This document shows, piece after piece, positions 35,766 to 47,612 of a stretch of 64,000 bases of DNA (position 1 is its first letter; each line of letters begins with the position of its first letter). Source of the DNA: Lonicera japonica (lineage: Eukaryota; Streptophyta; Magnoliopsida; Dipsacales; Caprifoliaceae); the NCBI GenBank assembly GCA_021464415.1, contig CM038467.1, positions 32,357,248 to 32,421,247 on the forward strand, written 5' to 3'. Made by a program: the position numbers and the translations under genes. Under the pieces are notes generated by a model that saw nothing but the letters and a program-made list of their open reading frames with translations, searched no databases and was not told where the DNA came from.

Positions 35766-36227
35766 TGAATTGAATTAATGAGCCAAAACTTGTCATTAAT
35801 GTAATGTAATGAAATTTCAATTTAATGCCAATTTGGTGCAATGAGAATTATGCCTTAAATATGTATTTCAATTATAATATAAGCATCCATATTTACAATA
35901 CTTACTAGAGATCTAAGTAGGCACAAAAAGAAGCATACATGTGAAGCTCACAAAAAATAGTTTACACGCTTACTTAGTAAAAAAGAGAAAGTAACAGAGT
36001 TATACTTTAAGTTCACAAAAAAAGTCTACCTGCTTAAGGGAAATATAGCATAGATGGAAATTGAAAGTACATCATTTTCTTTGAAAGGAGCTCTGGGATT
36101 GGCAATAGTTGGATGTAGTTGTGGTGGAAGGGGAATTGTCAAAACACTCTTTTGCATTGGCATTTGAGTGGCACTGCCACCTCTTATAGTCCCACCCCTA
36201 ATTGCCCCTGTCCCTCCTCGAGCTGCC
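35766..36227. other. Spacer between GRF gene and MULE pseudogene
   Basis: AT-rich, with a possible 3' untranslated region for both convergent units. A minus-strand Gly/Arg-rich stretch (about 36170-36232) continues the MULE frame past its stop in another phase. Confidence 0.5.
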
Positions 36228-38190
36228 CTCATCTTCTTTTGCTAGTAATAGCTCCACCTTGGCAAGTTCCAACATTGTGTCTATAGCCTCCACATTTGTC
36301 ACACATCTTTTGATTTCTTTTTTCAAAATTATCCTTATCTTTTTCATCATGACCTTTGATTCTATTATGCTTTGGTCTCCATGCCAAGTTATTATAGGTG
36401 GGAGCACAACCTTATTGTGCTACATTATTAATTGTTTATTTATTTTTATAAATATAGAAGGAATTCATATACACTGAGTTATTACAGGCAAGATGGACTG
36501 TAGTACCTGAAACCAATCATTCTCGTGTAGGATAGGTTTGGTATTTTCATCATAAGTTGACTCTTAAGCCTTCATTTTTAAGTATGGACTACAATACCTA
36601 GTAATTTGCGGTAAAGAAAATGATTCATAAGGTAGTTCACAATTCAATATTATAAAGTACCTGAACAATATGAAATAGTAATATACTTATTGCACTAATG
36701 GAAGCCTGTTGTGACTAAGCAAGTGGACTGCATGTATACATGGTATACAAGTGACATGTCCCTTACCACATCTATATTCATGCTCAGTAATGTTTACTGT
36801 CAAGTGTTCACTAGTAAAATTTCTAACACAATAAGTCCCATCTCTTAAAGGCTCAATGATGTACTCATTTTCCTTTTCTTTGTAGGCAACCAGTATTTTA
36901 TACATTTTTGGTACCACACCATTTTCATCCCAAGTGTTGCTATCACTCTTCCTATCATACATGATTTTCATCAACATAAATGAAATTCCAGTCACCATTG
37001 AGCCTACATGCTTGTCCTTTATTGATAAAACAAAATTATTAAAGATCTCAATGAAATTGTTTGTTATGTGGTCAATCTTGCAAATAGTATTAAAGTGTGA
37101 CCTAGCCCATAGCCTAGCACCAATGTTCATCGAGTGCTATTTTGTACCAAGAGCTACAACTTTTAAATAATTTAGACATCTATTGAAGTCAACAACTTTG
37201 TATGCATAAGTAATAGCCCAATCAAGGTTCTTTATATGTGACCATCTTCAATACTTGCAATATTTTCGAAAATATGTCGGAAACAACTCGTTTGATTACA
37301 GCCATTGAAGTGTTTATCAACAGTATTAATCAAACTCAATGCCCTATTCGAGGTCACTATTAGGGGAAGTGGGTGCTTTCACAACTCAGGGGCTAGTAGT
37401 TCTAAGAACTTATTCCAATTTTCTCCATCTTTTTAATTTCTTGCACATGGAAATTGCTAATGGAAACATTCCATTATTAGCATCCATACTAATGGCCGCT
37501 AAGCAAACTCCACTCTTTTTCCCCTTCAAGAAGCATTCATCTAGTCCTATTATAGGCCTACAACCTCTTTTCCAACCTTTTAAGCTTGCTTTGAAAGATA
37601 CACATCAGTACTTGAACTTGTGTGTATCAGGACATGCTTCTTACCTAACCAAATTGCCAGGACTAAACTATTTAGTATGTCTGCACAGTTCTAGCACCCT
37701 TATGTTACTTACCTTATAATTTCCATGGACATTGTCTAGTGCTAAGCCCATAGCATGACAGGCCTTTAAATAGTTTATGCTCATTATCCATCTATACCAC
37801 ACAATTTTCATGATATCCTTTACAATAAAGCTTGTGTGATGCATCTTTATGTCTTCTTATATCATTTTTCCAATCCATTTATCATTGGCCATTGAGTTAT
37901 GATTATTTCCATCATTCATGCAAATGTGTTCTTTATTTAATCGTCTACAAACCATAGTGTGTCCATTATTAAGCCTTATAACATAACATCTCCGTGGGCA
38001 TGCTTTAACCCTACACCTACAACTAAGCTTATCCACATTATTTTTTTGAAACCATATCTCAAACTTTTCTTGATCCCATAGTTTCTTAGATACAACCTAC
38101 AAAAATCTACGGTCTCCCATTCCTATCCTAGCACCGATGTTAGTTCATCAACAAAGTTTACATGCACACTAACGCTTTTTGGAACATAAG
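36228..38190 (-). pseudogene. Mutator-like (MULE) transposase
   Basis: Decayed transposase. From the right: a degenerate MuDR DNA-binding region (about 38060-37830, with NSMANDKWIGK); the MULE catalytic region (about 37600-37250, with PIIGLDECFLKG, then LAAISMDANNGMFPLAISM); a helical region and SWIM-type segment in one clean frame (37130-36687, including DHITNNFIEIFNNF and CIPCIHAVHLLSH); and a CCHC knuckle near the end (about 36330-36290, CDKCGGYRHNVGTC). The family's usual CXC before the SWIM CX(n)CXH is altered, as the first Cys reads as Tyr. Several stops and frameshifts lie between 37190 and 38100. Terminal inverted repeats of the parent element were not found. Confidence 0.82.
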
Positions 38191-39010
38191 TACAATCAAA
38201 TGATTGTTCAGAGAATTTCTTGAATTGAGGTAAGAACTATTCTTCATCTTGGGCAATAGCTTTAGATTCAAGCTATGGTTGGATAGTATCATTTCATCAT
38301 CTTTTGATTGAACATATTCTGGATCTTCATCACTATCTTCTGATGAATGGTCACTGAAATTATCAATGTTATCTTCAATATCTCTTAAATTTACAGGACA
38401 TCTTTTTTACTACTTCATCCTCTTTCAAATTGATTTGTTACCCTTATCTCTTCCTTATATGTTTCATTCTTTTCTATATCATCTTTATTTAAAATTGAAG
38501 TTACATCAAAAAAGGCCATATGCATGTTATTTTAAACATAAACAAAAAAAATTTGACATATTTGCTTCTTATTTAAAACAGGTGACTATTACATGTGGGG
38601 TCATTTAAAGAGGCATCATCTAACCAAGTTTCATCAAATTCAAAATGCTAATCAAAATAAGGGACATTATGTATGTATTAGATAGGGCCTTAACCTTCAA
38701 ATATTTGCAAAAGTTGCAAATTTTGAATTAATATATTCTTATCTCTTCCTTAATTCTTTCGTGGCCTGGTGTCTTTGGTCAACACTTCTCAAATGATTGG
38801 AAGTGTTGTTTTATTCCAAAAACCATCAATATTTTTATTTCTTTAGGAGTATAGAAGACATAATATGGGGGCAAGCATGAAACTATTAGAGTTTTGTAGC
38901 ATGTTCACTCTCATATAGGTGTTATGTAGCATTATATTATTGATCACTATTTTCATGTTATTAACACACTGCAATGTATTTTCTTCTTCTCTTTTTCATA
39001 TTTTTTTTTG
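38191..39010. other. Upstream of the MULE pseudogene, non-coding
   Basis: It probably holds the rest of the degenerate MULE N-terminus and promoter. The minus strand has an acidic, Asp/Glu/Ser-rich stretch at about 38260-38380. No element border is identified. Confidence 0.4.
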
Positions 39011-39267
39011 GGGTAAAAGACCAAAAAGTATAATGAACTTTACACTTTTTTACAAAATGGGTAGCATGCATATTTTTTTTCAACAATTTTGACAAAGAAC
39101 TTTAAATTTGTTTATATTTTGGGTAATACGTCATTGTACAGATTGGTGTCATACTTACCCATTTTGTAAAGAAATTAGAAGTTTGTCGTCAAAATTGTCG
39201 GAAAAAAAATATGTTACCCATTTTGTAAAAAAGTGTAAAGTTCATTGTACTTTTTGGTGGTTTACCC
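39011..39267. mobile_element. MITE with long terminal inverted repeats (257 bp)
   Basis: The two arms are about 80 bp each. The left starts GGGTAAAAGACCAAAAAGTA. The right, reverse-complemented, starts GGGTAAACCACCAAAAAGTA. The arms continue through shared aactttacacttttttacaa and aaaatgggta. The loop is non-coding. Target duplication is obscured by flanking T runs. Long arms suggest a Mutator-type MITE (inference). Confidence 0.85.
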
Positions 39268-40039
39268 TTTCTTTTGAGGACACCTTGTTCTATTAGATCA
39301 CCCAACTTTTTGATTAATAAAATTTCCTTTCGTATTAAAGAGGGGGGAGGAAGCCTTACTTGCCTACTTGGGGAGGTCTTATGAAGACACGTTTCTATGA
39401 CTGGTCTTTTGCATATTTTAGAACTAAATAATGGAAATAATGCTTGATATTTGCCAAACAAGTAGCATGCTCATGGAACCAGCAAATTTTGTGTCATTAT
39501 TAAGTATTAATTATTGAATATTAATACCCCACCCAACGGGTGGAGTCTAAAACTGATGATTGCCAACTTGTGATATATTGATAACATCGTTGAAAGTCGT
39601 GATACGGACCCACACCCTGAGTTTATTCTTATACCAGTTGTAAGTTTGTATCCAAAAGTGCTAGATAAAGTTAGTATTTGGGTAATTGAGTTCACAAACC
39701 AACATATAAACTCAAGACGTCTCCAATACACTAATAATATAGGGTATGGGTCATTACGTAATTATGTCACGCTGTTCTTTATCATGAAAAAACTTGTGAC
39801 AATGACAAAAGATACCATAACTCAGCCAAGAAATGACCAAGAATCCAAACCCCAAATTTTCAAAGTTAAAAAGTAATAGATATGCACCAATATCCTAAAA
39901 GAGATTGTGCATAACTGCCTAGCATAGGCTTCTACTTGCTGAACAAGTAGAACCGGTGTATAGGGGAGGGACTATTCGAGCTAGGCAAGTTCTCTCATTT
40001 GCTTCACGTCTTATTTAGATTCTTCTCAATTTATAGATC
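39268..40039. other. Intergenic, no gene recognised
   Basis: AT-rich with scattered stops. No defended feature. Confidence 0.5.
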
Positions 40040-40375
40040 CCCAAGAAAGAGAGAAATATATGAAAGCTTTTTTTATTATGCTCAATTCTTAGAACTCTTA
40101 GATGGTTTACAAATGAGAGGCCATGACTATTTATAGGTTTCCACCTCCTCAATGGATGGTAGAGATCTGATCTAATCGATGGTCTGGATCAATGCTAGAG
40201 AATATTCTAAGATTATCTATAAATCTATACAATTCCATACAATTCTATATTATTCTCTTAAGTATAAATATCTTGATATTTTGGAGGCTTCCAAGGATTA
40301 CTCCACCCTCTTCACTTATTCAGCATACTTTTGTGTGTTCTGGAACCTTTCGTACTATGGTTCCACCATGCGGAT
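40040..40375 (-). mobile_element. LTR fragment, family L (copy 2)
   Basis: The reverse complement matches 30595-31060 over aatccttggaagcctcc-type sequence, 'tatagatttatagataatc' and the TATA-like box tataaatag (plus strand ctatttatagg, about 40128). Both ends fade out, so it is a truncated copy. Confidence 0.6.
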
Positions 40376-42124
40376 TAATTTGCTATATACCGTTCAGGAT
40401 TTATAAGAATCTGGGATGTGTTATTTCCCCTAGAAGATCCTGCAGTGCCATTTCATTAATCCGTTCATTCTTTCTGCTAAATCCAGCGGTCTTAATATCG
40501 AAAACAATAATCGTAATGAGCTTGAGCAAGTCTCTGCTTTCAGTCATCTTTTATTGAACTTTACAATATTGAATTATTTCATATTTGCTAGTATCTGATT
40601 TATGTATAATATCTACCAACTTTGTGCTTGAAGAAACTGCAGTATCTAATATGGCTTGTTTAATGTTGTTTCTTAGGGTTCATTTTTTGGCTTTTGTAGT
40701 TGAAGTTCATCTAACGCATCTTCCACTATGTCCTCCTTCAAGCCCATGATCAGAATTGGAACCAAGAAGCTTGAAGGTAGAGCCATTTCCACTTATAGAT
40801 TGGAAGTTTTTTCATCAAGAACCTGTTAGGTTATTAATTCTTCATCTGGGAACTTGAAAAGAATGATAAGTACATTACAACTGTCCTCATAAGACTTTAA
40901 TATTATTGTACTGCAAGAATCCATCCACCATAACCAAAAATTAAATCAGCAATAATTTATGGGAGATCTTCGTAATTAAGATATCATAGAAGCCCATGCG
41001 CAGCATAGAGTAACCGCATTTTTTTGGTGGTTATGTATGATTAAAATAGTAAACCAGGAGTGGCCTTTGCCTAGTATAACTAATTTGAGATACTACAAAA
41101 TATGAACTAAAATTCTCAAAACCCAATTGGTAATATAATATGATATGTCAGTATCAAATTGTTCACCGTAAAGAAAAAGTTAAGGAATCAAATATTCCTC
41201 TAGAAAAGAAAGTCAAGTGAAAAAGTAAATTAACCACTGAATTGGACTTATGGGAAAAATACACTTAATTACTAATACACGTACTAATCAAGAAGATGAC
41301 GAGAGTTTATAAGTTGGACACAGTCAGTTGTCTACCAGAAGAATTCAGCTTATTCAATAAGTGCTGTTCAGTAAAAAGTTCACTTTTCTAGTTTAGACGT
41401 GCTTAATTTATAAAGTTTACATTTTAAATCCTTCTTATGTTAAGGACTGGATACTTACCTTTATGAACCCATATTTAATGAAGAAATACTTAAGTACCAA
41501 TAGTTTTGGGATACTTTTAGGTTGGGAGTTCTTCTCTCAAGCTTCATTTTCCTAACATATTTCGATTATCAAAACACCATGATTCCACAATCGCTTAATT
41601 GATTTCATTGGATTTACTCGGTGCTTCTCACTCGTGGGATTTGGGATTTAGAAGAAATTCAAGTGACTGTAAATTGATAAACTTTCATCTTTGATGAACG
41701 TCATTGATAACTTTTGATTCCAAATAGAATGAATCATAGATTTTGGTCAAAAGATTCATCGGGCTCCTAATCTTGCTTTCATTCTTAAATCTCCTTTTGG
41801 ACTTCACTCATCTCTCTTCATTTCACCACTGGATTTTTTTTTCAAAATGCAGGTACGCCTTCAAAAGTCGATTTTTAAGAATAAGCTCAACACATGTGAT
41901 ATAATTCAAAAAATAAGACCATTCATGTGTGTGTGTCCAAATTGGTTTATTCTTTGTAAATTTGCAGGGGAAGACATAGACCATTTGTTCTTACACTATT
42001 TTGTGTTGTCCTTTTATTTGGAACAAATTTTTTGTTATTTTTGACACTTCAGAGGTCATGCCAAAAGAGTGGAAGGACTTCCTAGGGATTGACTGGTTCA
42101 ATATGGAAACAAAAGGAGATTCAT
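40376..42124. other. Intergenic, no gene recognised
   Basis: AT-rich. No conserved motif or repeat border is found. Confidence 0.5.
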
Positions 42125-42474
42125 GGTGCGTTTGGTTACACAGTTTTGGAATTCTATAAGAATTGATTCTATAGAATTGTAATTCTTATAATTGCAATGC
42201 CAAAGAATTACAATACTATTGTTTGGATTGTGTGTAATTTTCATTTGAAATTCTATTAGAATTCTAAATTTATTTGTTTGGTTGATTTATCGAATTCATT
42301 TGAAATTCCAAAGAAACAATGATCTTGAAGAACGTTTGGCACACCACCTATTGCTAGAGTCTAAATAGATCACTAGAGCTCCGATCAAGCCATCGGAGAG
42401 CTCCAAGAGTCAGTTTTGGGAAAGTTGTTTAGTATTTATAATGTACATATAATATACATATACAAAGAGGGAGC

Positions 42475-42850
42475 ATTTCCCATAAGGATCTTAACTTAAG
42501 GTCCTTATTTACGGACTTGCCTTTTTGGCACGCTTTCCGATGCATTCTTCATCGTGTGTAGAACATCTCCACCAAATTTCATAAAAAAATTCAACCGGAA
42601 AGTGGATTAACTACATGATTGAAAAATATTGGACATATATATATATATATCTATTTCTGGACCAATATTTTTCAATCATGTAATTAACCCACTTCCCGGT
42701 TGAACTTTTTGATGAAATTTGGTGGGTATGTTCTACACACGATTAGAAACATCCCCACCAAATTTCATCAAAAAATTCTATCAAGAAGCATGTCAAATGG
42801 CCCGGTCCATAAATAAGGTTAAGTTAAAGTCCTTACTTGAAATTTTCCTT
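42475..42850. repeat. Foldback element with three related arms
   Basis: Left arm (about 42550-42635) and right arm (about 42660-42742) are inverted copies around a TA microsatellite; they share gattgaaaaatattgg, complementing ccaatatttttcaatcatg. A third segment (42747-42840) is again inverted relative to the left arm and extends the pairing to the flanks (ggtccttatttacggac versus gtccataaataagg). Confidence 0.7.
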
Positions 42851-43013
42851 ATACATATATATATTTACTTTATATATATAAGACGGGTTTATGTATTATA
42901 TGTACTGTAGATAAATTATATACAAAATATTTATGTAGGCATTTATATATATTGTACATTTCTAATATATATATTGTAATAATGGTGGTGCACTTCTGTA
43001 AAGTGGTGTTTAA

Positions 43014-43031
43014 GGGGGGGGGGGGGGGGGG
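43014..43031. repeat. 18-bp poly-G run
   Basis: Uninterrupted guanine run followed by gttggggtgg. Confidence 0.95.
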
Positions 43032-43713
43032 TTGGGGTGGAGTGATGGTGATTGATAGTTAGTATTTTTTTAGAATTCAATGAGAATTGGAATTGGAAAA
43101 CTCTACTCTTCACATGGAATTCAATCGTAATTATAAAGCTTCAACATAGTTTAAAACGTCATCCAAATAATGAAATTCTAAAACCGTGCTCCAATTCCAA
43201 TTGGAGTTGCCAAACACACCCTATTTGTGGATATAATTGTCATGATCATTTAAAAAAAAGAGCATCTTAAATAAAAAGATGGAGAAGGAAAACATTGTGG
43301 TGAAGGTTATTTATTTGGCTTCTATTTGGGCATGTCTACGGGGCATCCCTACATAGGGGTAAGGAGGCAATCACCCCTCGTTGGATTTCGAATTTTTTAC
43401 TAGATATGGGGTATTTTTTTGAAAAAAAGATATATAGGGACTTATGTGCATAAATTTATACTTGAGGGTACCTAAGTGTAATAGACAAAAGTTTAAGGGT
43501 CATTACAAAATTAGGTCTTCAAAATATCAAACCCCACCACTGCGGGATCGGGTTGGGTTGGTCGGCGCGCATGTGGTGAAGCACACTCATCCAAATCCTC
43601 ACCCAATAGCACAAAATTGTAATGCCCAAAGGGCTCAAGCCCTTAAGCAAATTTTCCCTTATAAAAACCCATGAAAGGTTTTATATTCCACCTATGTGGG
43701 ACTTGAGAAAACA

Positions 43714-44199
43714 TTAACTTGCCTTGTTTAAGTTTTTTCTTAAATACGCAATGCTCCAAGAGAGTAAACTAACAATGAACCTACGGAACTTACATTTTAG
43801 GAAGAAAAGGGGCCGAAGCAAAAAATTCAAAAACAAGTGTGCAATAACTTGCTCAATCATCGGCTCTATTTGAGTTATGAAAAACTTCATAGTAGATGAG
43901 CTGCATATCTGGCCGGTCTCTGTCGTACAATTTGCATAAAACGAAGAATAGCCTCCGAGGTAGAACCTGGGCTTTGCATTACCCCTTGAATATGCTACTC
44001 GATTCTTACTCATTAATCGTTCTATAGATTTATACTTCCTTACCTTGGAAATTTTTTGGGGAAAAATAGATACAGACTTATAGACCAGGTTAGGCAGAGG
44101 CTTCCCGACAAAATACCAAGTAGGGTAAAAGAGTATATTCGATGAGATAGCAATGATTACTAGAATCATATGCTTAATCCTTGCTATTTTGGGTTGCAT
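43714..44199 (-). pseudogene. Unrecognised 161-codon open frame, partly shared with copy A
   Basis: Open from ATG 44199 to 43714 on the minus strand. The N-terminal third is hydrophobic (ILVIIAISSNILFYPTWYFV), followed by a basic stretch and RVAYSRGNAKPRFYLGGYSS. The middle part (about 43800-44000) is conserved in copy A (1130-1330), but there the frame is broken and the N-terminal DNA is missing. I do not recognise the family. It may be a fragment of a captured gene, or an open frame by chance in old repeat DNA. Confidence 0.25.
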
Positions 44200-44709
44200 G
44201 GGAATGGTTTGCGGTTTTAGTCATTTGAAGGCAGAGTTGCTTTCACGAACCCTTATTCTCAAATTTTTGCAAGGGGCTATCTTACGTCCACATAATCCAA
44301 ATACCAATGTTTTTCGTTTCATTAAACTTGGTCACATTCTTAATTGAAATGCAGAAGCAATTGATCCCGATTCCGATCCCAAGGCATCCATAAAACCAAA
44401 AGAATTTTTGAGATTCAAAAACGATTCCCCTTTTGTCATATAGGTTATAATATCATATGAGATGATTGAAGCAAAGCAAAGAACAGGACTTTCTTTAACC
44501 CAATAAAAAGAATTTTTTTTAAAAATAATAATAATAAATACAGTATCTTGAATTAGAATAATTTTAAAACCACATCATTCATAAACTATATTGAACACCA
44601 AAATTCCTTAAAAATTACATGATATTCAAATTAGTATGCGGTGAATAATAATAAGAATGAAAATGAAACCCAAAAACAAATGAAGTGAAAATCGGAGAAT
44701 GAAAGGAAC

Positions 44710-44734
44710 AGAGAGAGAGAGAGAGAGAGAGAGA
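44710..44734. repeat. (GA)n microsatellite, copy B
   Basis: Shorter counterpart of 2811-2841. A second GA run at about 45091-45118 follows a gtgtgtgtgcgcgt stretch. Confidence 0.9.
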
Positions 44735-45178
44735 CGCTTATTAAAAGCTTCGAAATATGAAAGTGCATGCATTTGCAATCACTACATTACAAATCAATAA
44801 GATTCTTTGGTCATACATATATACAACATAAACAAACACATAAATACGCATGTCTTTAGAAAGACGTACATGAACAGAAAATATTCAATACAACGATTAC
44901 AACGACACGTTATAATTGTAGAAAAGTGTATTTTTCTCTCTCCTCAATCACATGAGTAATTGATTTCCTACAATTTTATTGAATGTGTGATAACATATGG
45001 TGTTGTAACCATTGTATTGAATATTTTCTCATATATGAGAGATGAAGTTTAGAAGAAAGTTAAAAGAGGACAAGAATTGTGTGTGTGCGCGTGAGAGAGA
45101 GAGAGAGAGAGAGAGAGAATTGAAGCCCCATAAAGTGCAGATCCTATGGCCCTGGATCCATTTTCTTATGGACCGAAC

Positions 45179-45415
45179 TGTTACGGGTTGAGAGATGTCG
45201 ACCCTGTGCGATGCCCGAACTCCAACTCGAAGGGCCAAGCAAGCCTGACTCAAGCGGCAACATGCGGGGAACCACATAATAGAGGTTTCGAATATCAAGT
45301 GTTGGCATGTACCTTAACACATATAGATCGTATTAGTATCGCAAATAGCACCGAATCGTATTGTCCCTTGGTGTCATGCCCCTCATGCACTAGGGGGAAA
45401 TATCAGTCCGTAACA
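45179..45415 (-). repeat. TRIM 3' LTR
   Basis: On the minus strand it begins TGTTACGGACTG and ends CTCTCAACCCGTAACA. It pairs with the interrupted LTR at 45731-47306. Confidence 0.85.
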
Positions 45416-45711
45416 TTCTCCCCCACTCAAATCCATAACACCCCCATTGCGGGCTCTGACAGTGCAGCACCCACACAATACTTATATCACCTCCCCACGG
45501 GTATCCATAACCCCTGGGCTACTTCCCTCACTAAACCCGCGTGATGCTTTCTTGCTTACCAACGCAGTCCCAACATTGCCCACCACCGTTAATCAATATG
45601 CTCCGCGATACATTGACATCCGAAATCCATCATCTCAATTCATCACATTAAAGCTGTTGCCGCATACTCCTAGATTGACTCAGCGTACTTTCATGTTATG
45701 GAGCAATTCAA

Positions 45712-45728
45712 GGTTCGTTTTGATACCA
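45712..45728 (-). other. TRIM primer-binding site (tRNA-Met type)
   Basis: The minus strand reads TGGTATCAAAACGAACC, two bases from the LTR end. TGGTATCA is the typical start of plant initiator-Met primer-binding sites. Confidence 0.7.
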
Positions 45729-45815
45729 CTTTTCACAGGCGGAGAGATTCCTACCTCTTGCGTCGCCCAAACCCCAACTGGAAGGGCTGGGCAAGCTTGA
45801 CTCAAACGGCAACAC

Positions 45816-47149
45816 TGATAAACGCTTAATATTGTCATTCATAAGCTCATTTTCGGAGTTGTTTGACGCGTTTATTTCTCTAAAACTACTCGGTTTGCCA
45901 ACTTATTTTGCGATTAGTCTCGTAGCACTTTTGTATTTAACAATGCTTGGAAAGGCAAATTTTGTGTTTATTTTGGTGTCTTTAGATTTCAAGAAATATT
46001 GTATTTAATACAATAGTGGAATTTTCCATCGACAAAAGAAATTCAAGAAAGTGGAAGTCTCCATGTGATTAAAGAGCATCCAAGAAAGTGGAAGTCTCCA
46101 TGTCCATGTGATTAAAGAAAGAAAGTGGAATTGTCCATGTGATTAAAGAGTATGCCTTGTATACTTATATCTCAAGCATTAATGAAGAGATGATACACTT
46201 GTGTATTTTTTACTAGCCTATGTCCATTCTTTCTTTAAATGATATACTTTTCATTGCCAAGCATGATTAGTTTTTGAATATTCATAGAAACACCATAAAT
46301 TTGAGATTTCAATCTTTTAATACTTTAATGATATGTTGAGTGCTTTCTACACTTTATGTGATTTTAAGACTCATCATCTTCTTAGTTAAAGTATTGCCAA
46401 AGAGGATCTTTTAAATTTATGTCATAAATAACTTCATTAATCATTTTAAGGATTCAATTTGTATTTATCAAATAAGTCTATATATGACGGTTTGACCTCC
46501 ACCTAGACCTCCTAATTTTAGACAAATGAAATGTTATGATTTATCGAACTAAACTCCTTGTAGTTGGCCATTTTCATAATCAAGTCATTTGCCTAGGGGA
46601 AACTAACAAAGAGTTCTTAAATGCCTAGTTTAAATTTATGCCCTTTTTTGTGTATTTTAAGTTTGAATCTTGGTTGATATTATATAGGAATGGGTTGCAC
46701 TTGCTTCACACCCTTTGTCACAAGATAAAAATGAGAGATACACTTGTGTTGATATTTGCTTACACCCTTTCTTTATATGGCATTTATATGAGAATGGGTT
46801 GCTTTTGCTCCACACCCTTTTGGTTAGAAATGAGTAAAATATTCAACACTTAGGAATTGCATTGAGAACTTTGAATGAGATTGATTTTACTTAACTTTGC
46901 AAAACAAATGAATTCTATAATGCCTTAGCCTTTTCTCATCTATTATTACATCATTTTAATTTTTATTGCAAGACTTTAAAATCAATCACTAAAATCAACC
47001 TATTAAATTCTCTTAACAAAACCTTGGACTCATAATCACCACATCGTCTTTTCGACTATCCTTTTGGTTCGACACTTGGACTTACCAAGTATTATAACTT
47101 GACAACCTGCACTTGGGTACCTTAGCACGGAAGTATTTTCGGCGCATCA
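45816..47149 (+). mobile_element. Solo LTR of the Athila family, internally shortened (1,334 bp)
   Basis: It begins TGATAAACGCTTAATATTG and ends TTTTCGGCGCATCA, flanked by AACAC (45811-45815, 47150-47154). It is the same family as the LTRs at 14657 and 20547 but in plus orientation. About 400 bp from the middle of the LTR is missing (junction near 46150), and the sequence is more diverged than those two LTRs. It sits inside the TRIM 5' LTR. Confidence 0.93.
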
Positions 47150-47519
47150 AACACACAGCAATACACATAATAGAGGTTACAAATATCAAGTGTCAGCACG
47201 TACTTGAACACATATAGGTCGCATTAGTACCACAAATAGCACTACTTTGCATTGTTCCTTGGTGTAATGCCCCTCATGCGCAAAAGAAAAAAATCATCTC
47301 GTGATACGAACCTACCCCCAAAAATTCAACCTATTTTGAATTTTTTATTTTTATTTTCTGGGGGTAATGACGGCCTCATATTATTTGATGACACTCACTT
47401 TTTTATTAACACCAGTACACATTTTTTTTTTCACACATGAGCACGTACCCACCACCTCGATCTATCCTCCTCCGCCTCTTCCACCACCTTTCCACTCCTC
47501 CACTATTAATCTTCTCTTC

Positions 47520-47612
47520 CACCATTATAATTACATATATATATACACACACACATATATATATATATACACACATATATATATACATACATATATATAT
47601 ATATATATATCT
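47520..47612. repeat. (TA)/(CA) microsatellite
   Basis: Alternating tatata and acacac runs after a pyrimidine-rich stretch. It is longer than the counterpart in copy A (about 3785-3830). Confidence 0.9.

Larger units (their letters stand above)
42125..43221. mobile_element. MITE-like pair of termini with nested foldback DNA
   Basis: The left end GGTGCGTTTGG and the right end CCAAACACACC are inverted. Flanking sequences on both sides are rich in a(a)ttctatagaatt/gaattc-type motifs and partly self-complementary. The interior 42300-43050 looks foreign, so a MITE may have been split by other insertions. No clean target duplication is seen. Confidence 0.35.
45179..47306 (-). mobile_element. TRIM-like LTR retroelement with a nested solo LTR
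   Basis: Two 237-bp LTRs (45179-45415; 45731-47306 once the 1,339-bp nested insertion is removed) flank a 315-bp internal part (45416-45730). Target duplication CGAAC (45174-45178, 47307-47311). On the minus strand a primer-binding site, TGGTATCAAAACGAACC (45712-45728), follows the 5' LTR by 2 bp; its first eight bases match the initiator tRNA-Met type. A purine tract, GAGTGGGGGAGAATG (about 45414-45428), precedes the 3' LTR. Reconstructed length is about 789 bp. The element is non-coding, as expected for a TRIM. Copy A has only one LTR at this spot. Confidence 0.85.

Noticed and set aside
37339..37719. Plus-strand 126-codon open frame
   Set aside because: Antisense of the MULE catalytic region, whose conserved residues are on the minus strand.
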